Shown: in pieces, positions 25,391 through 34,844 of the stretch
Position numbering within the stretch: position 1 is the stretch's first letter
Layout of the letters: each line of letters starts with the position of its first letter
Assembly (NCBI RefSeq): GCF_003031405.1
Contig: NZ_CP020469.1
Coordinates: 3,658,001 to 3,722,000 of the forward strand
Length of the DNA stretch: 64,000 nt
Origin: Halomonas sp. 'Soap Lake #6'
Lineage (GTDB): Bacteria; Pseudomonadota; Gammaproteobacteria; Pseudomonadales; Halomonadaceae
Reading direction: 5' to 3'
The notes under the pieces: model-generated
The model's database searches: none
Told to the model about the DNA's origin: nothing
Seen by the model: the letters and a program-made list of their open reading frames with translations, nothing else
Program-made: the position numbers and the translations under genes

Positions 25391-28063
25391 ATGAGTCTGG
25401 AGACAAGAGAAGATCTCGATACGGTCGAAACCACGGAGTGGCTGGAATCCCTGGAATCTGTACTGGATCGTGAGGGCGAAGATCGTGCCCGCTACCTGAT
25501 GACCCGCCTGGCGGATCGCCTGCGCCGGGACGGGATGAAGGTACCCTTCTCGGTGACAACCCCGCACCGTAATACGATCCCGGTTCACCGCGAAGCGCCG
25601 ATGCCCGGCGATCTGTTTATGGAGCGCCGGATTCGCTCGTTGATCCGTTACAACGCCATTGCCCAGGTCATTCGCAACAACCGCGCTAACCCAGGCCTGG
25701 GCGGACACATCGCCAGCTTTATGTCGTCTGCCACGCTGTACGATGTGGGGTTCAACCACTTCTTCCGCGCCCCCAAAGGCGATTTTGAAGGCGACCTGAT
25801 TTACATCCAGGGGCACGTAGCACCGGGTATTTACGCCCGCTCCTACCTGGAAGGCCGCCTGTCAGAAGAGCAGATGGACAAGTTCCGTCGCGAAGTCGAC
25901 GGCGGTGGCCTCTCGTCTTACCCGCACCCCTGGTTGATGCCGGACTACTGGCAGTTCCCCACCGTGTCCATGGGCCTTGGCCCGATTCAAGCGATCTATC
26001 AAGCCCACGTGATGAAGTACCTGCATCACCGTGAGCTAAAAGACATGCACGACCGCAAGATCTGGTGCTTTATGGGCGACGGCGAGTGTGACGAGCCAGA
26101 ATCCCTGGGTGCCATCTCCCTGGCGGGCCGCGAAAACCTCGACAACCTGATCTTCGTCATCAACTGCAACCTGCAGCGTCTGGACGGCCCGGTACGAGGC
26201 AACTCCCGCGTCATGGACGAGTTCGAAGGCGTGTTCCGCGGCGCCGGTTGGAACGTCATCAAAGTCGTCTGGGGCCGCCACTGGGATCCGCTGTTCGAAA
26301 AGGACAAAAAAGGCATCCTGCAAAAACGCATGGACGAAGCGGTCGACGGCGAATACCAGAACTACAAGGCCAATGGTGGCGCTTACACCCGCGAGCACTT
26401 CTTCGGTAAGTACCCCGAAACCGACGAAATGGTCAAAGACCTCTCCGACGACGACATCTGGAAGCTCAATCGCGGTGGCCACGACCCGTTCAAGGTCTAC
26501 GCGGCCTACCACGAAGCGGTCAACCAAACCAACGGCAAACCCACCGTCATCCTGGCGCACACCGTCAAAGGCTACGGCATGGGCAGTGGCGATGGCGAAG
26601 CCGCCAACGAGTCCCACCAGGTCAAGAGCATGGAGTACGAAGCGCTGCGCAAATTCCGCGACCGCTTCGGCATCCCGCTCACCGACGAACAGCTCAAAGA
26701 CGTGCCCTACTACAAGCCGGAAGAAGACTCCCCCGAGCTCAAGTACATGCACCTACAGCGCGAACGCCTCAACGGCTACCTGCCGAGCCGTCGCAGCGAC
26801 TTTGAAGCCCTCGAGATCCCCAGCCTCGACGACAAAACCTTTGCCTCGCAAATGGTCGGCTCCAAAGGGCGTGAAGTCTCCACCACCATGGCCTTCGTAC
26901 GGATTCTCAACGGCCTGGTAAAAGACAAACAGCTCGGCAAGCAGGTCGTACCGATTATCCCGGACGAAGCCCGTACCTTCGGTATGGAAGGCATGTTCCG
27001 TCAGCTCGGGATCTACACCTCCGAAGGGCAGAAATATGAGCCGGTCGATAAAGGCCAGATCATGTTCTACCGCGAAGACCAGAAGGGCCAGATCCTCGAG
27101 GAAGGCATCTCTGAAGCCGGCGCCATGTCCGCCTGGATCGCCGCTGCCACCTCCTACAGCAACAACAACGTCACCCTGCTGCCGTTCTACATCTACTACT
27201 CGATGTTCGGCTTCCAGCGTATCGGCGATTTGGCCTGGGCAGCCGGTGACCTGCAAGCCCGCGGCTTTATGGTCGGCGGCACCGCCGGGCGCACCACGCT
27301 CAACGGCGAAGGCCTACAGCACCAGGATGGACACAGCCTGATTCAGGCCTCCACCATCCCCAACTGCCGCAGCTACGACCCCACCTACGCCCACGAAGTC
27401 GCGGTCATCGTACAGGATGGTCTGAAGCGCATGTTCTCCGACAAAGAGAACTGCTTCTACTACCTCACCGTCATGAACGAAAACTACGAGCAGCCCGCCC
27501 TTGAGAACGTCCCCGCAGACGACATCATCAAAGGCATGTACCTGCTCAACGAAACCCAGGGCGACAAAGGCCGCGTCCAGCTACTGGGCTCCGGCACCAT
27601 CCTGCGCGAAGTCGAAGCCGCCGCTGAGCTGCTGGCCAACGACTGGGGCATCGGCGCCGACATCTGGAGCGTCACCAGCTTCAACGAGCTGCGCCGCGAA
27701 GCCCTGCTGCTCGAGCGCGAAGCCTTCCTCAACCCCGACGCCGAGGCCACCAAGCCCCACGTCACCCAGTGCCTGGAAGGCCGCGACGGCCCGGTGATTG
27801 CCTCCACCGACTACATGAAACTCTACGCCGACCAGGTACGTGCCTGGGTGCCAAGCGACTACACCGTCCTGGGTACCGACGGCTTTGGCCGCTCCGACAC
27901 CCGCGAGAAGCTGCGCTACTTCTTCGAAGTAGACCGCTACTTCGTCACCGTCGCAGCACTGCGTGCCCTGGCAGCGCGTGGCGAGATTGATCGCAAGCAC
28001 GTCAGCGAAGCGCTGAAGAAGTACGGCATCGATGCCAACAAGCCCAACCCGCTGACCAGCTAA
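25391..28063 (+). CDS. aceE: Pyruvate dehydrogenase E1 component (homodimeric)
   Basis: An 890-residue homodimeric E1, the normal size for the AceE family. The thiamine diphosphate motif GDGECDEPESLG through FVINCN lies near residues 230-262. The ATG at 25391 (MSLETRED) begins the conserved protein; the frame continues upstream without homology. It decarboxylates pyruvate and reductively acetylates the lipoyl groups of AceF, encoded next. Codon use is strongly GC-biased compared with its neighbours, with almost all third positions C or G, as in highly expressed genes; this bias also creates long antisense ORFs over it. The E3 gene lpd is not in this window. Confidence 0.96.
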   Translation: MSLETREDLDTVETTEWLESLESVLDREGEDRARYLMTRLADRLRRDGMKVPFSVTTPHRNTIPVHREAPMPGDLFMERRIRSLIRYNAIAQVIRNNRANPGLGGHIASFMSSATLYDVGFNHFFRAPKGDFEGDLIYIQGHVAPGIYARSYLEGRLSEEQMDKFRREVDGGGLSSYPHPWLMPDYWQFPTVSMGLGPIQAIYQAHVMKYLHHRELKDMHDRKIWCFMGDGECDEPESLGAISLAGRENLDNLIFVINCNLQRLDGPVRGNSRVMDEFEGVFRGAGWNVIKVVWGRHWDPLFEKDKKGILQKRMDEAVDGEYQNYKANGGAYTREHFFGKYPETDEMVKDLSDDDIWKLNRGGHDPFKVYAAYHEAVNQTNGKPTVILAHTVKGYGMGSGDGEAANESHQVKSMEYEALRKFRDRFGIPLTDEQLKDVPYYKPEEDSPELKYMHLQRERLNGYLPSRRSDFEALEIPSLDDKTFASQMVGSKGREVSTTMAFVRILNGLVKDKQLGKQVVPIIPDEARTFGMEGMFRQLGIYTSEGQKYEPVDKGQIMFYREDQKGQILEEGISEAGAMSAWIAAATSYSNNNVTLLPFYIYYSMFGFQRIGDLAWAAGDLQARGFMVGGTAGRTTLNGEGLQHQDGHSLIQASTIPNCRSYDPTYAHEVAVIVQDGLKRMFSDKENCFYYLTVMNENYEQPALENVPADDIIKGMYLLNETQGDKGRVQLLGSGTILREVEAAAELLANDWGIGADIWSVTSFNELRREALLLEREAFLNPDAEATKPHVTQCLEGRDGPVIASTDYMKLYADQVRAWVPSDYTVLGTDGFGRSDTREKLRYFFEVDRYFVTVAALRALAARGEIDRKHVSEALKKYGIDANKPNPLTS

Positions 28064-28121
28064 ACCGCAGCCCGGCGGGCAACGGCCCGCCGGCTCGATC
28101 CGATTTGGAAGGAGCGCGACC

Positions 28122-29813
28122 TTGAGTAGCGAAATCATCAAAGTTCCCGACATCGGTGGCGATACCGATGTCGAAATCATCGAGATTGCGGTGTCAGAAG
28201 GCGACGTCATTGAAGCGGAAGACACCCTGATCACGTTAGAATCCGACAAAGCCAGCATGGACGTGCCCACGCCGAAAGGTGGCAAAGTCCTCAAAGTGCT
28301 GGTGAAAGAAGGCGACACCGTCTCCGAAGGCGACGATATCGTTGAGCTGGAAGTTGCAGGCAGCGCCAGTGACGAACCGTCGCCAGCCCCCGCGGAAAGC
28401 ACCCCGCCAGCACAGGCCCCCGCCCAGCAGCAGGCACCGTCTGAGCCCGCCCCGGCAGCGAAAAAAGCCAGCGGCGGTAAGCAGACCGTTGGTATCAAAG
28501 TCGTTGATATCAAAGTACCGGACCTCGGCGGCTCGGACAGCGTTGAGATCATCGAAGTGGCGGTCAGCGCAGGCGATGAGGTTAACGCTGAAGACACCCT
28601 GATTACCCTGGAGTCCGACAAAGCCTCCATGGACGTGCCCAGCCCACACGGCGGCAAGATCGTGGCACTGACGGTCAAAGAGGGCGACACGGTGTCGGAA
28701 GGCGACGTGATCGGCCAGATGGAAATCGCCGGTGATGGCGCCGGGGAAGAGCAGGCGCCTGCTCAAACAGACGAGCCAGCTGCTGCCCATAAGCCTGCTG
28801 AAGACACGCCTGTGGAAGCAAAGAGGGTATCTTCACCCGCTGGAACGCCCAGCCCTGAAGCGCAAATGGCGGTTTATCAACCCCGTAAGGGCAAGCTGGT
28901 ACACGCAGGCCCAGCAGTACGCATGCTAGCCCGTGAACTCAATGTTGATCTTAGTCTGGTTAAACCCAGTGGTCCGAAAGAGCGGGTGCTCAAAGAGGAC
29001 GTGCATGCCTATGTGAAGCAGGCCATTGCTAACCAGGGTAAAGCCCAGGCTGCGGCGCCTGCTGCCACTGGCGGTGCGGGCATTCCGGCGGTGCCGGAAG
29101 TTGACTTCAGCCAATTTGGTGAAGTGGAAGAGAAACCGATGGGCCGCCTGCTGAAAATGGGCGCGACCAACCTGCATCGTAGCTGGCTGAACGTGCCCCA
29201 CGTGACCCAGTTTGACGAAGCAGACATCACTGAGCTTGAGAACTTCCGTAAAGCCATGAAGGCTGAGGTCGAAGCCCAGGGCGCCAAGCTAACGCCGTTG
29301 CCGTTTATGGTCAAAGCCTGTGCTTTTGCCCTGCGTAAATTCCCGCAGTTCAACGTCAGCCTGAAAGGCGATGGTGAAACGCTGGTATGGAAGAACTATG
29401 TGCATATCGGTATCGCTGTGGATACACCGGATGGTCTGATGGTGCCGGTTGTGCGCAACGCCGATAAGAAATCCTTGATTGAAATTGCCAAGGAGATGGC
29501 GGAACTGGGTAAAAAGGCGCAAACCAAGAAGCTCAAGCGCGATGAGATGACCGGTGGCTGCTTTACCATTTCGAGCCTTGGCTCTATCGGTGGCACAGCG
29601 TTCACACCGATCGTTAATGCACCGGAGGTAGCGATCCTGGGTGTGTCGAAAGCGCAAATGAAGCCGGTCTGGGATGGCAGTACCTTCCAGCCGCGTCTGA
29701 TGATGCCGCTCTCGCTCTCTTATGATCACCGTGCAATCAACGGTGCGGATGCAGCGCGCTTTACCGCTTTCCTAGCGGATGTGTTGACAGATATCCGTCG
29801 TTTACTGCTGTAA
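28122..29813 (+). CDS. aceF: Dihydrolipoyllysine acetyltransferase (PDH E2)
   Basis: A 563-residue E2 with a TTG start and GGAAGGA 8 bp upstream. Domains: lipoyl domain 1 (residues 1-80, lipoyl Lys43 in ESDKASMDVP), an Ala/Pro/Gln-rich linker, lipoyl domain 2 (about 125-205, same motif), a second linker, a peripheral subunit-binding domain near 265-300 (GPAVRMLARELNVDL), and the acetyltransferase core with its catalytic histidine in SYDHRAINGADAARF near 535. Two lipoyl domains is common outside the enterics, which have three. It follows aceE by 58 bp, and a terminator follows it. Confidence 0.96.
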   Translation: MSSEIIKVPDIGGDTDVEIIEIAVSEGDVIEAEDTLITLESDKASMDVPTPKGGKVLKVLVKEGDTVSEGDDIVELEVAGSASDEPSPAPAESTPPAQAPAQQQAPSEPAPAAKKASGGKQTVGIKVVDIKVPDLGGSDSVEIIEVAVSAGDEVNAEDTLITLESDKASMDVPSPHGGKIVALTVKEGDTVSEGDVIGQMEIAGDGAGEEQAPAQTDEPAAAHKPAEDTPVEAKRVSSPAGTPSPEAQMAVYQPRKGKLVHAGPAVRMLARELNVDLSLVKPSGPKERVLKEDVHAYVKQAIANQGKAQAAAPAATGGAGIPAVPEVDFSQFGEVEEKPMGRLLKMGATNLHRSWLNVPHVTQFDEADITELENFRKAMKAEVEAQGAKLTPLPFMVKACAFALRKFPQFNVSLKGDGETLVWKNYVHIGIAVDTPDGLMVPVVRNADKKSLIEIAKEMAELGKKAQTKKLKRDEMTGGCFTISSLGSIGGTAFTPIVNAPEVAILGVSKAQMKPVWDGSTFQPRLMMPLSLSYDHRAINGADAARFTAFLADVLTDIRRLLL

Positions 29814-29836
29814 GCGTTGTCGGAGCAAGCCACAAG

Positions 29837-29864
29837 CGGCGCCCTTTTAGGGCGCCGTGTGTTT
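29837..29864 (+). terminator. Terminator after aceF
   Basis: A perfect 9-bp stem CGGCGCCCT / AGGGCGCCG with a TTT loop, followed by TGTGTTTT, 23 bp behind the aceF stop. Confidence 0.8.
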
Positions 29865-29943
29865 TGAGGCATTAGCGCAAAATGCGAGAAAGTGAATTGT
29901 GCACCGATGAGTGATGAGCCAACGGAGTGGTGCGATTAACGCG

Positions 29944-30711
29944 TCAGAAAGAAGCGGATTGGCCACCTAGAATAGCCTTCAGGTCAGTGTTTACACCTCT
30001 CGGAGAGAGATCAAGCAGAGCTTCTAAACTGTGAAGGTGGTCATGTACGCACTGTCTGGCCCCCTCGGCATCACCGCTAGCCAGATGCACCAATAGCGTG
30101 GCATGGTCACCTTCCAGGTAACACGAGGCCAGCGTTGGCCGCTTATATAAAGCAATAACAATAGAGGTGCGTAGAATCAGGTCGGTCAGCATGGTGCCTA
30201 AAATGCGATTGGAAGCATGTTCTGCAAGCAGATGGTGAATAGCCAGCGAGTGTTCAATGCGCGCTGGTTCATCCTTCCTGGCATAGGCCTGCTTTTCATC
30301 TTCTACTTGTTCTTGCAGTGCTGTCATTGTGATGGCGTCAAGCTTACCCGCCTGCAGTGCCACTATCTCGCCCTCAATCAACCTGCGCGCTGAAAACGTC
30401 TCGCGGGTTTCTTCAACAGAGGGGGCTCGAACACGGGCAACTTGGTTGGGGCGTTGATTGATGACATGCTCAGCAGCAAGCCGCGTTAGCGCCTTGCGCA
30501 CCACCGAGCGGCTGACGCCAAACACTTCTCCCAGGGTGATTTCTGGCAATTTGGTATTCGGCGGCAGACGCTGCATCAGTACCGCGTTGCGGATATGTTC
30601 AACGATCGTCTGGTCGTTATACCCACCTCGCTTGGAAGTGCTCAAAGGTTTATTGTGCCAGCCGAGGCTCATGATGCCTTTCTCCAGGTGGTCCTCATTC
30701 AACTTTCGCAT
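29944..30711 (-). CDS. GntR-family (FCD) transcriptional regulator
   Basis: About 255 residues. An N-terminal winged helix (TLGEVFGVSRSVVRKALTRL near residue 55) is followed by an all-helical FCD effector domain with the expected metal/ligand histidines (HSLAIHHLL, GDHATLLVHLASGD). The ATG at 30711 is chosen; a GTG at 30726 and an ATG at 30672 with GGAGAAAGG upstream are alternatives. It is convergent with aceF and downstream of the gcl-pyk operon, so candidate targets are purine/glyoxylate genes. Either this or the GntR gene at 41968 may read the TTGTATACAA sites. Confidence 0.85.
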   Translation of the reverse strand: MRKLNEDHLEKGIMSLGWHNKPLSTSKRGGYNDQTIVEHIRNAVLMQRLPPNTKLPEITLGEVFGVSRSVVRKALTRLAAEHVINQRPNQVARVRAPSVEETRETFSARRLIEGEIVALQAGKLDAITMTALQEQVEDEKQAYARKDEPARIEHSLAIHHLLAEHASNRILGTMLTDLILRTSIVIALYKRPTLASCYLEGDHATLLVHLASGDAEGARQCVHDHLHSLEALLDLSPRGVNTDLKAILGGQSASF

Positions 30712-30767
30712 TGTTACCCCGGCCACTATAACAGCACAATGTTTTGGCTTCCTAACAGCGCTATTAC

Positions 30768-30806
30768 TTATCAGTACTAATTACTTAGCAGCACAAGTAC
30801 TGATAA
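30768..30806. promoter_or_regulatory. 11-bp inverted repeat between gntR and pyk
   Basis: TTATCAGTACT (30768-30778) and AGTACTGATAA (30796-30806) are perfect inverted copies separated by 17 bp, upstream of the GntR gene and downstream of pyk. It could be an operator for the GntR protein or an mRNA hairpin behind pyk. No T-run follows. Confidence 0.45.
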
Positions 30807-30810
30807 TCAT

Positions 30811-30891
30811 AAGCGCTTGTGCGACTGCTTATAAAAACTTGTGCGACTGCTTATAAAAACTTGTGCAACTGCTTATAAAAATTTATGCAAC
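30811..30891. repeat. 22-bp tandem repeats directly behind pyk
   Basis: Three full 22-bp copies (30826-30847, 30848-30869, 30870-30891) with core TGCTTATAAAAACTTGTGC plus a partial fourth (30811-30825). The copy nearest pyk is the most diverged. The array starts 5 bp behind the pyk stop codon. Confidence 0.85.
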
Positions 30892-30896
30892 AACAC

Positions 30897-32372
30897 TTAG
30901 CTACGCTGGTGCTCAGGCTTTACATCCAATATTTTCAGGGTGTTAGTACCGCCATGGGCATTCATATGGTCGCCACGGGTAAGAATGACGTGATCATTCG
31001 GGACAGCAATGCCATGGGTGACCAGTAATTCCAAAGCCCGGTCGTTGAGTTCTTCCGCTTTCATCTCAGTCGTATCAAACGCCAGAGAGACCACGCCACG
31101 GTATAGCGCCATACGCCGTTGGGCAATCTCGCTATGTGCAAGCCCCACGATGGGTAAGCCAGAGTGAATGCGCGAGGCAATTAACGCCGTGAAACCGCTT
31201 GAGGTCATACAGGCGATAGCAGCAACCCCCTGCAAATGGTTGGCGGCATACATGGCGGATAGCGCCACGGTTTCGTCAATCTTAGAGAAACCCTGATGAA
31301 TGCGGTGGCCAGACTCTTGAGCACTACGCTCGCGCTCAGCCCCCAAACACACTCGGTTCATTGCTTCAACGGTTTCTACAGGAAAGTCGCCAGCCGCGGT
31401 TTCAGCGGAGAGCATCACCGCATCAGTGCCATCCAGTACCGCATTGGCAACATCGAATACCTCGGCACGCGTGGGCAGCGGTGCACTGATCATCGTCTCC
31501 ATCATTTGGGTGGCGGTGATAACTGCACGGTTTAGGCTGCGCGCACGCTTGATCAAACGTTTTTGCACGCCAATCAGCTGTGCATCGCCGATCTCTACTC
31601 CCAGGTCACCTCGCGCCACCATCACCGCCTCAGAAGCAGTGATAATGCCATCTAACGTTGCCTCGTCAGCGACTGCTTCGGCACGTTCAATCTTGGCGAT
31701 AAGGCCAATTTCCTTGCCCGCGTCACCCAGCAATTCACGAGCCTCCTGCATATCAGCAGCACTGCGTGGGAAAGATACCGCCAGATAGTCCACCCCAATT
31801 TCGATCGCAGTCTTGAGATCTTGCTTATCCTTGTCGGTAAGTGCTGCTGCCGATAACCCGCCCCCTTGCTTATTAATACCTTTATTGTTGGAAAGCTTAC
31901 CGCCAACGATAACCCGGGTGTGGACTTCTTTACCCCGAATGGCGCTAACCTCAAGTACCAAGCGGCCATCGTCAAGCAACAGGCGGTCTCCAACGCTGAC
32001 ATCGTCCGCCAACGTTTTGTAGTCGCAGCCAACACGGGCCGCGTCACCCGCATTGCCATCCAATAGCATATCGAGTACGAAGGGCTGCCCCTCTTCAAGT
32101 ACCACTGCTCCCTCTTTGAAGCGAGCGATGCGAATTTTAGGGCCTTGCAGGTCCGCCAGTGCTGCCACGCTTCTGCCTAACCGCTGGGCAATCTCACGTA
32201 CTTCATTCAGACGCCGACGATGATCCTCAGCCGACCCATGGGAGAAGTTGAGCCGAACAACATCAACCCCAGCCCGCAACATCTTCTCCAGCACGCCTTC
32301 ACGGTCACTAGCGGGGCCTAACGTGGCAACTATTTTTGTACGGCGAATCGGGGTATATGAGGTTGGTTTCAT
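30897..32372 (-). CDS. pyk: Pyruvate kinase
   Basis: A 491-residue pyruvate kinase. Seen: [13 protein letters not shown] at the N-terminus, [12 protein letters not shown] near residue 40, the active-site stretch IARKIE-like [11 protein letters not shown] near 225, [13 protein letters not shown] near 250 and [18 protein letters not shown] near 315. Its ATG overlaps the stop of the glycerate kinase gene by 4 bp. It closes the glycerate branch: glycerate kinase gives 2-phosphoglycerate, which reaches PEP through enolase (not here) and then pyruvate. The same gene order gcl-hyi-glxR-ttuD-pyk occurs in pseudomonads. A 22-bp repeat array lies behind it. Confidence 0.95.
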   Translation of the reverse strand: MKPTSYTPIRRTKIVATLGPASDREGVLEKMLRAGVDVVRLNFSHGSAEDHRRRLNEVREIAQRLGRSVAALADLQGPKIRIARFKEGAVVLEEGQPFVLDMLLDGNAGDAARVGCDYKTLADDVSVGDRLLLDDGRLVLEVSAIRGKEVHTRVIVGGKLSNNKGINKQGGGLSAAALTDKDKQDLKTAIEIGVDYLAVSFPRSAADMQEARELLGDAGKEIGLIAKIERAEAVADEATLDGIITASEAVMVARGDLGVEIGDAQLIGVQKRLIKRARSLNRAVITATQMMETMISAPLPTRAEVFDVANAVLDGTDAVMLSAETAAGDFPVETVEAMNRVCLGAERERSAQESGHRIHQGFSKIDETVALSAMYAANHLQGVAAIACMTSSGFTALIASRIHSGLPIVGLAHSEIAQRRMALYRGVVSLAFDTTEMKAEELNDRALELLVTHGIAVPNDHVILTRGDHMNAHGGTNTLKILDVKPEHQRS

Positions 32373-33697
32373 GACTGCCTCGGGAGAACAAGAATGGCTC
32401 GAAAATCGTTGACGTTCGTACGGGTCGGACCGGTCACGATCAGGTCATCAAGGGCGGCAAAAAAGCTGTAGGCATCATTGCGAGCCAAGTACTCTTGCGC
32501 TGACAGCTGTATAGCTTCAGCGCGTTTCCAGCACTCAGGACCGATCAGTGCACCAGCGTTATCCTCCGAGCCGTCAATCCCGTCGGTATCAATTGCCAGG
32601 GCGTAAATACCTTCCGCTCCCTTGAGGCTATCGAAAAGCCCCAATAAGTATTCGACGTTGCGTCCACCACGCCCATCGCCTTTTACGGTAACACTGGTTT
32701 CACCACCGGAAAGCACCAATAGGGGCCGTGTGATTTCATCTTGTAGCTTGAGCACCATACGCGCTTGAGCAGCACCCAAGTCGCGGGCCTCGCCCTCTAA
32801 ATCGTCACCCAATACCCTGATATCAATCCCGTCTTTTCCAGAACTCTCTTCAGCACTGCGGCACGCAGCATCAAGCGCATCACAGGCACGTGCGAGGATG
32901 ATATGTTGGTCGCGAGCAAACTCAGGGCTACCGGCTTGTGGCGCGTTATGCTCGCCCACTAGGTGTTGGCGCACGTTATCGGGTACTTCTATCGCGTAGC
33001 GTTTGAGAATCGCGAGCGCATCAAGTGGTGTGGAATGATCAGGTAGCGTAGGGCCAGAGGCAATTAACGACGCTTCATCGCCTGGAACATCAGAGATCAG
33101 GTACGTAAATACACGGGCTGGGTGCGCGCAAGCAGCTAAACGGCCGCCCTTAATCGCAGATAAGTGGCGACGCACAGTGTTGATTTCACGAATCGACGCA
33201 CCGCAGCGCAGTAGGGTTTTGTTGATTGCTTGCTTATCTTTTAGACTGATTCCATCGGCAGGCAACGCCATTAGCGCAGATCCCCCTCCGGAAATTAACG
33301 CAATCACCTGGTCGTCTTCGCCCAGCTCTTTTACTGCCGCCAACATTCGTTTAGCGGCCTGCTCACCGAGCGCATCTGGCATTGGGTGAGAAGCTTCCAG
33401 CACCTCGATGCGTTGGCATTCGGCACCATGCTGATAGCGGGTTACCACTAGGCCTTCCAAGTCGGATGGCTCACCAGAGGATCGTGCCTCCCAGGCTAAC
33501 TCCAACGCACGCGCCATGGCCGCAGCGGCTTTTCCAGCACCAACGACAACGGTGCGTCCAGTAGGTTTGTCAGGTAGTTGGTCGGGTAGCAAGCTATCGG
33601 GATGCACCGCAGCGACAGCCTTTTCAGCCAGGCGCTTCAGCCACTGGCGAGAGGCTTCTTCACTGGTGAAGGGGGCTAAACGAAAAACGGCATTCAT
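32369..33697 (-). CDS. ttuD: Glycerate 2-kinase, MOFRL/DUF4147 type (TtuD/GckA)
   Basis: A 442-residue class II glycerate kinase, often mislabelled hydroxypyruvate reductase. Seen: [16 protein letters not shown] near residue 52, [11 protein letters not shown] near 135, an acidic [12 protein letters not shown] motif near 375 and a C-terminal [15 protein letters not shown]. It phosphorylates D-glycerate from GlxR. GAGGAG lies 8 bp before the ATG. A terminator-like hairpin sits in the 187-bp gap before it, so it may be partly uncoupled from glxR. Confidence 0.9.
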   Translation of the reverse strand: MNAVFRLAPFTSEEASRQWLKRLAEKAVAAVHPDSLLPDQLPDKPTGRTVVVGAGKAAAAMARALELAWEARSSGEPSDLEGLVVTRYQHGAECQRIEVLEASHPMPDALGEQAAKRMLAAVKELGEDDQVIALISGGGSALMALPADGISLKDKQAINKTLLRCGASIREINTVRRHLSAIKGGRLAACAHPARVFTYLISDVPGDEASLIASGPTLPDHSTPLDALAILKRYAIEVPDNVRQHLVGEHNAPQAGSPEFARDQHIILARACDALDAACRSAEESSGKDGIDIRVLGDDLEGEARDLGAAQARMVLKLQDEITRPLLVLSGGETSVTVKGDGRGGRNVEYLLGLFDSLKGAEGIYALAIDTDGIDGSEDNAGALIGPECWKRAEAIQLSAQEYLARNDAYSFFAALDDLIVTGPTRTNVNDFRAILVLPRQS

Positions 33698-33744
33698 CGG
33701 CAGACTCCTCAGGCAAGAGCCAGGGCAAACAAGAAAAATGGGGA

Positions 33745-33795
33745 AAAAAGTCCGGTGGTAGAGAAATGGCAGGACAAAGGAAAGCTACCACCGGA
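33745..33795 (-). terminator. Terminator-like hairpin between glxR and glycerate kinase
   Basis: On the minus strand, CTCCGGTGGTAG-type arms (33785-33795 and 33751-33761, 11 bp perfect) enclose a 23-base loop and are followed by C-T6 at 33745-33750. Inside an otherwise continuous gcl-to-pyk gene row it could attenuate the last two genes. Confidence 0.55.
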
Positions 33796-33884
33796 GAAAA
33801 GCAACGCGTCACATGTAATAGCAGCGGCGGGTAGCGGGCAGAGCCCCGCCTTCACTCAATAACGCCGCACCCGGGAACCTAGAA

Positions 33885-34769
33885 TTACTCACCCACCTCG
33901 TGATCCGCCAATTTCTCCAAAGCACGTAAAATGCCAGCATGATCCCAATCAGCACCACCATTAGCAGCACACGCCTGGAACAGCTGTTGCGCATTGGCGG
34001 TACCCGGTAATGAAAGGTTCAGGCTACGCGCACCTTCCAAGGCCAGGTTAAGATCTTTTTGGTGCAGGCGGATACGGAAGCCTGGGTCAAAGGTGCGTTT
34101 GATCATGCGCTCGCCATGCACATCAAGGATCTTCGACTGGGCGAGCCCACCCAGCAGCGATTCGCGCACTTTAGCCACATCGGCACCCGCCTTAGAGGCA
34201 AACAGCAGGCCTTCAGCAACGGCTTCTATGGTCAATGCAACAACAATTTGGTTGGCCACCTTACAGGTTTGGCCAGCACCGTGGCCGCCAATACGGGTAA
34301 TAGTCTTGCCGACAACTTCAAGTAGTGGCTTAGCACGCTCGAAGCCTTTATCCGTCGCCCCGACCATAATAGTTAGCACGGCATTAATGGCACCGCCTTC
34401 ACCACCAGACACCGGGGCATCCACATACTCGCCGCCAGCCTCGGTAATGCGCTTGGCAAACGCCTGGGTCTGCATCGGCGCGATAGAGCTCATGTCGATG
34501 ACCAAGGTGCCGGGTTGAAGACCTTCGATCACGCCATCTTCACCGAACAGTACAGTTTCCACGTCCGAGGTGTCCGGCACCATGGTGATAATCACCTCGG
34601 CGGCTTGGGCAACCTCTTTCGGGCTTGCCACTTCCTGCATGCCTTTTTCGGCAAGCGCCGCATCCAGTGTGCCGCGCTTTACGGTTACCAAGGAGTGACC
34701 CGCGTCGAGCAGGTGGCCTGCCATGGGGCGGCCCATAATGCCCAAACCAATAAAACCTATCTTGCTCAT
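33885..34769 (-). CDS. glxR: 2-hydroxy-3-oxopropionate (tartronate semialdehyde) reductase
   Basis: A 294-residue beta-hydroxyacid dehydrogenase. The N-terminal NAD(P) motif is GFIGLGIMGRPMAGHLL, the substrate-binding DAPVSGGEGGA lies near residue 118 and the catalytic lysine is in GAGQTCKVANQ near 170. It reduces tartronate semialdehyde from Gcl to D-glycerate. AAGGAGA lies 7 bp before the ATG. It follows hyi by 75 bp in the operon. Confidence 0.94.
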   Translation of the reverse strand: MSKIGFIGLGIMGRPMAGHLLDAGHSLVTVKRGTLDAALAEKGMQEVASPKEVAQAAEVIITMVPDTSDVETVLFGEDGVIEGLQPGTLVIDMSSIAPMQTQAFAKRITEAGGEYVDAPVSGGEGGAINAVLTIMVGATDKGFERAKPLLEVVGKTITRIGGHGAGQTCKVANQIVVALTIEAVAEGLLFASKAGADVAKVRESLLGGLAQSKILDVHGERMIKRTFDPGFRIRLHQKDLNLALEGARSLNLSLPGTANAQQLFQACAANGGADWDHAGILRALEKLADHEVGE

Positions 34770-34810
34770 CGTCTTTCTCCTTCAGTCTCATTCTGCACAA
34801 ACCAGCTCAA

Positions 34811-34840
34811 TGCGTTCTTGTGCGCTCTTGTGCACCTGGA
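34811..34840. repeat. Short 10-bp direct repeat behind hyi
   Basis: TGCGTTCTTG and TGCGCTCTTG are adjacent (34811-34830) with a diverged third TGC unit behind them, within 15 bp of the hyi stop. Weak on its own, it fits the pattern seen behind neighbouring stop codons. Confidence 0.4.
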
Positions 34841-34844
34841 GTGC

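Noticed and set aside
27581..28690. A 369-codon minus-strand ORF over aceE/aceF, and similar ones at 26036-26752 and 26753-27256
   Set aside because: They lie antisense to clear aceE/aceF coding. Third-position GC bias of those genes removes stop codons on the opposite strand; the translations are Val/Ala/Phe- or Ser/Pro-rich with no family resemblance.
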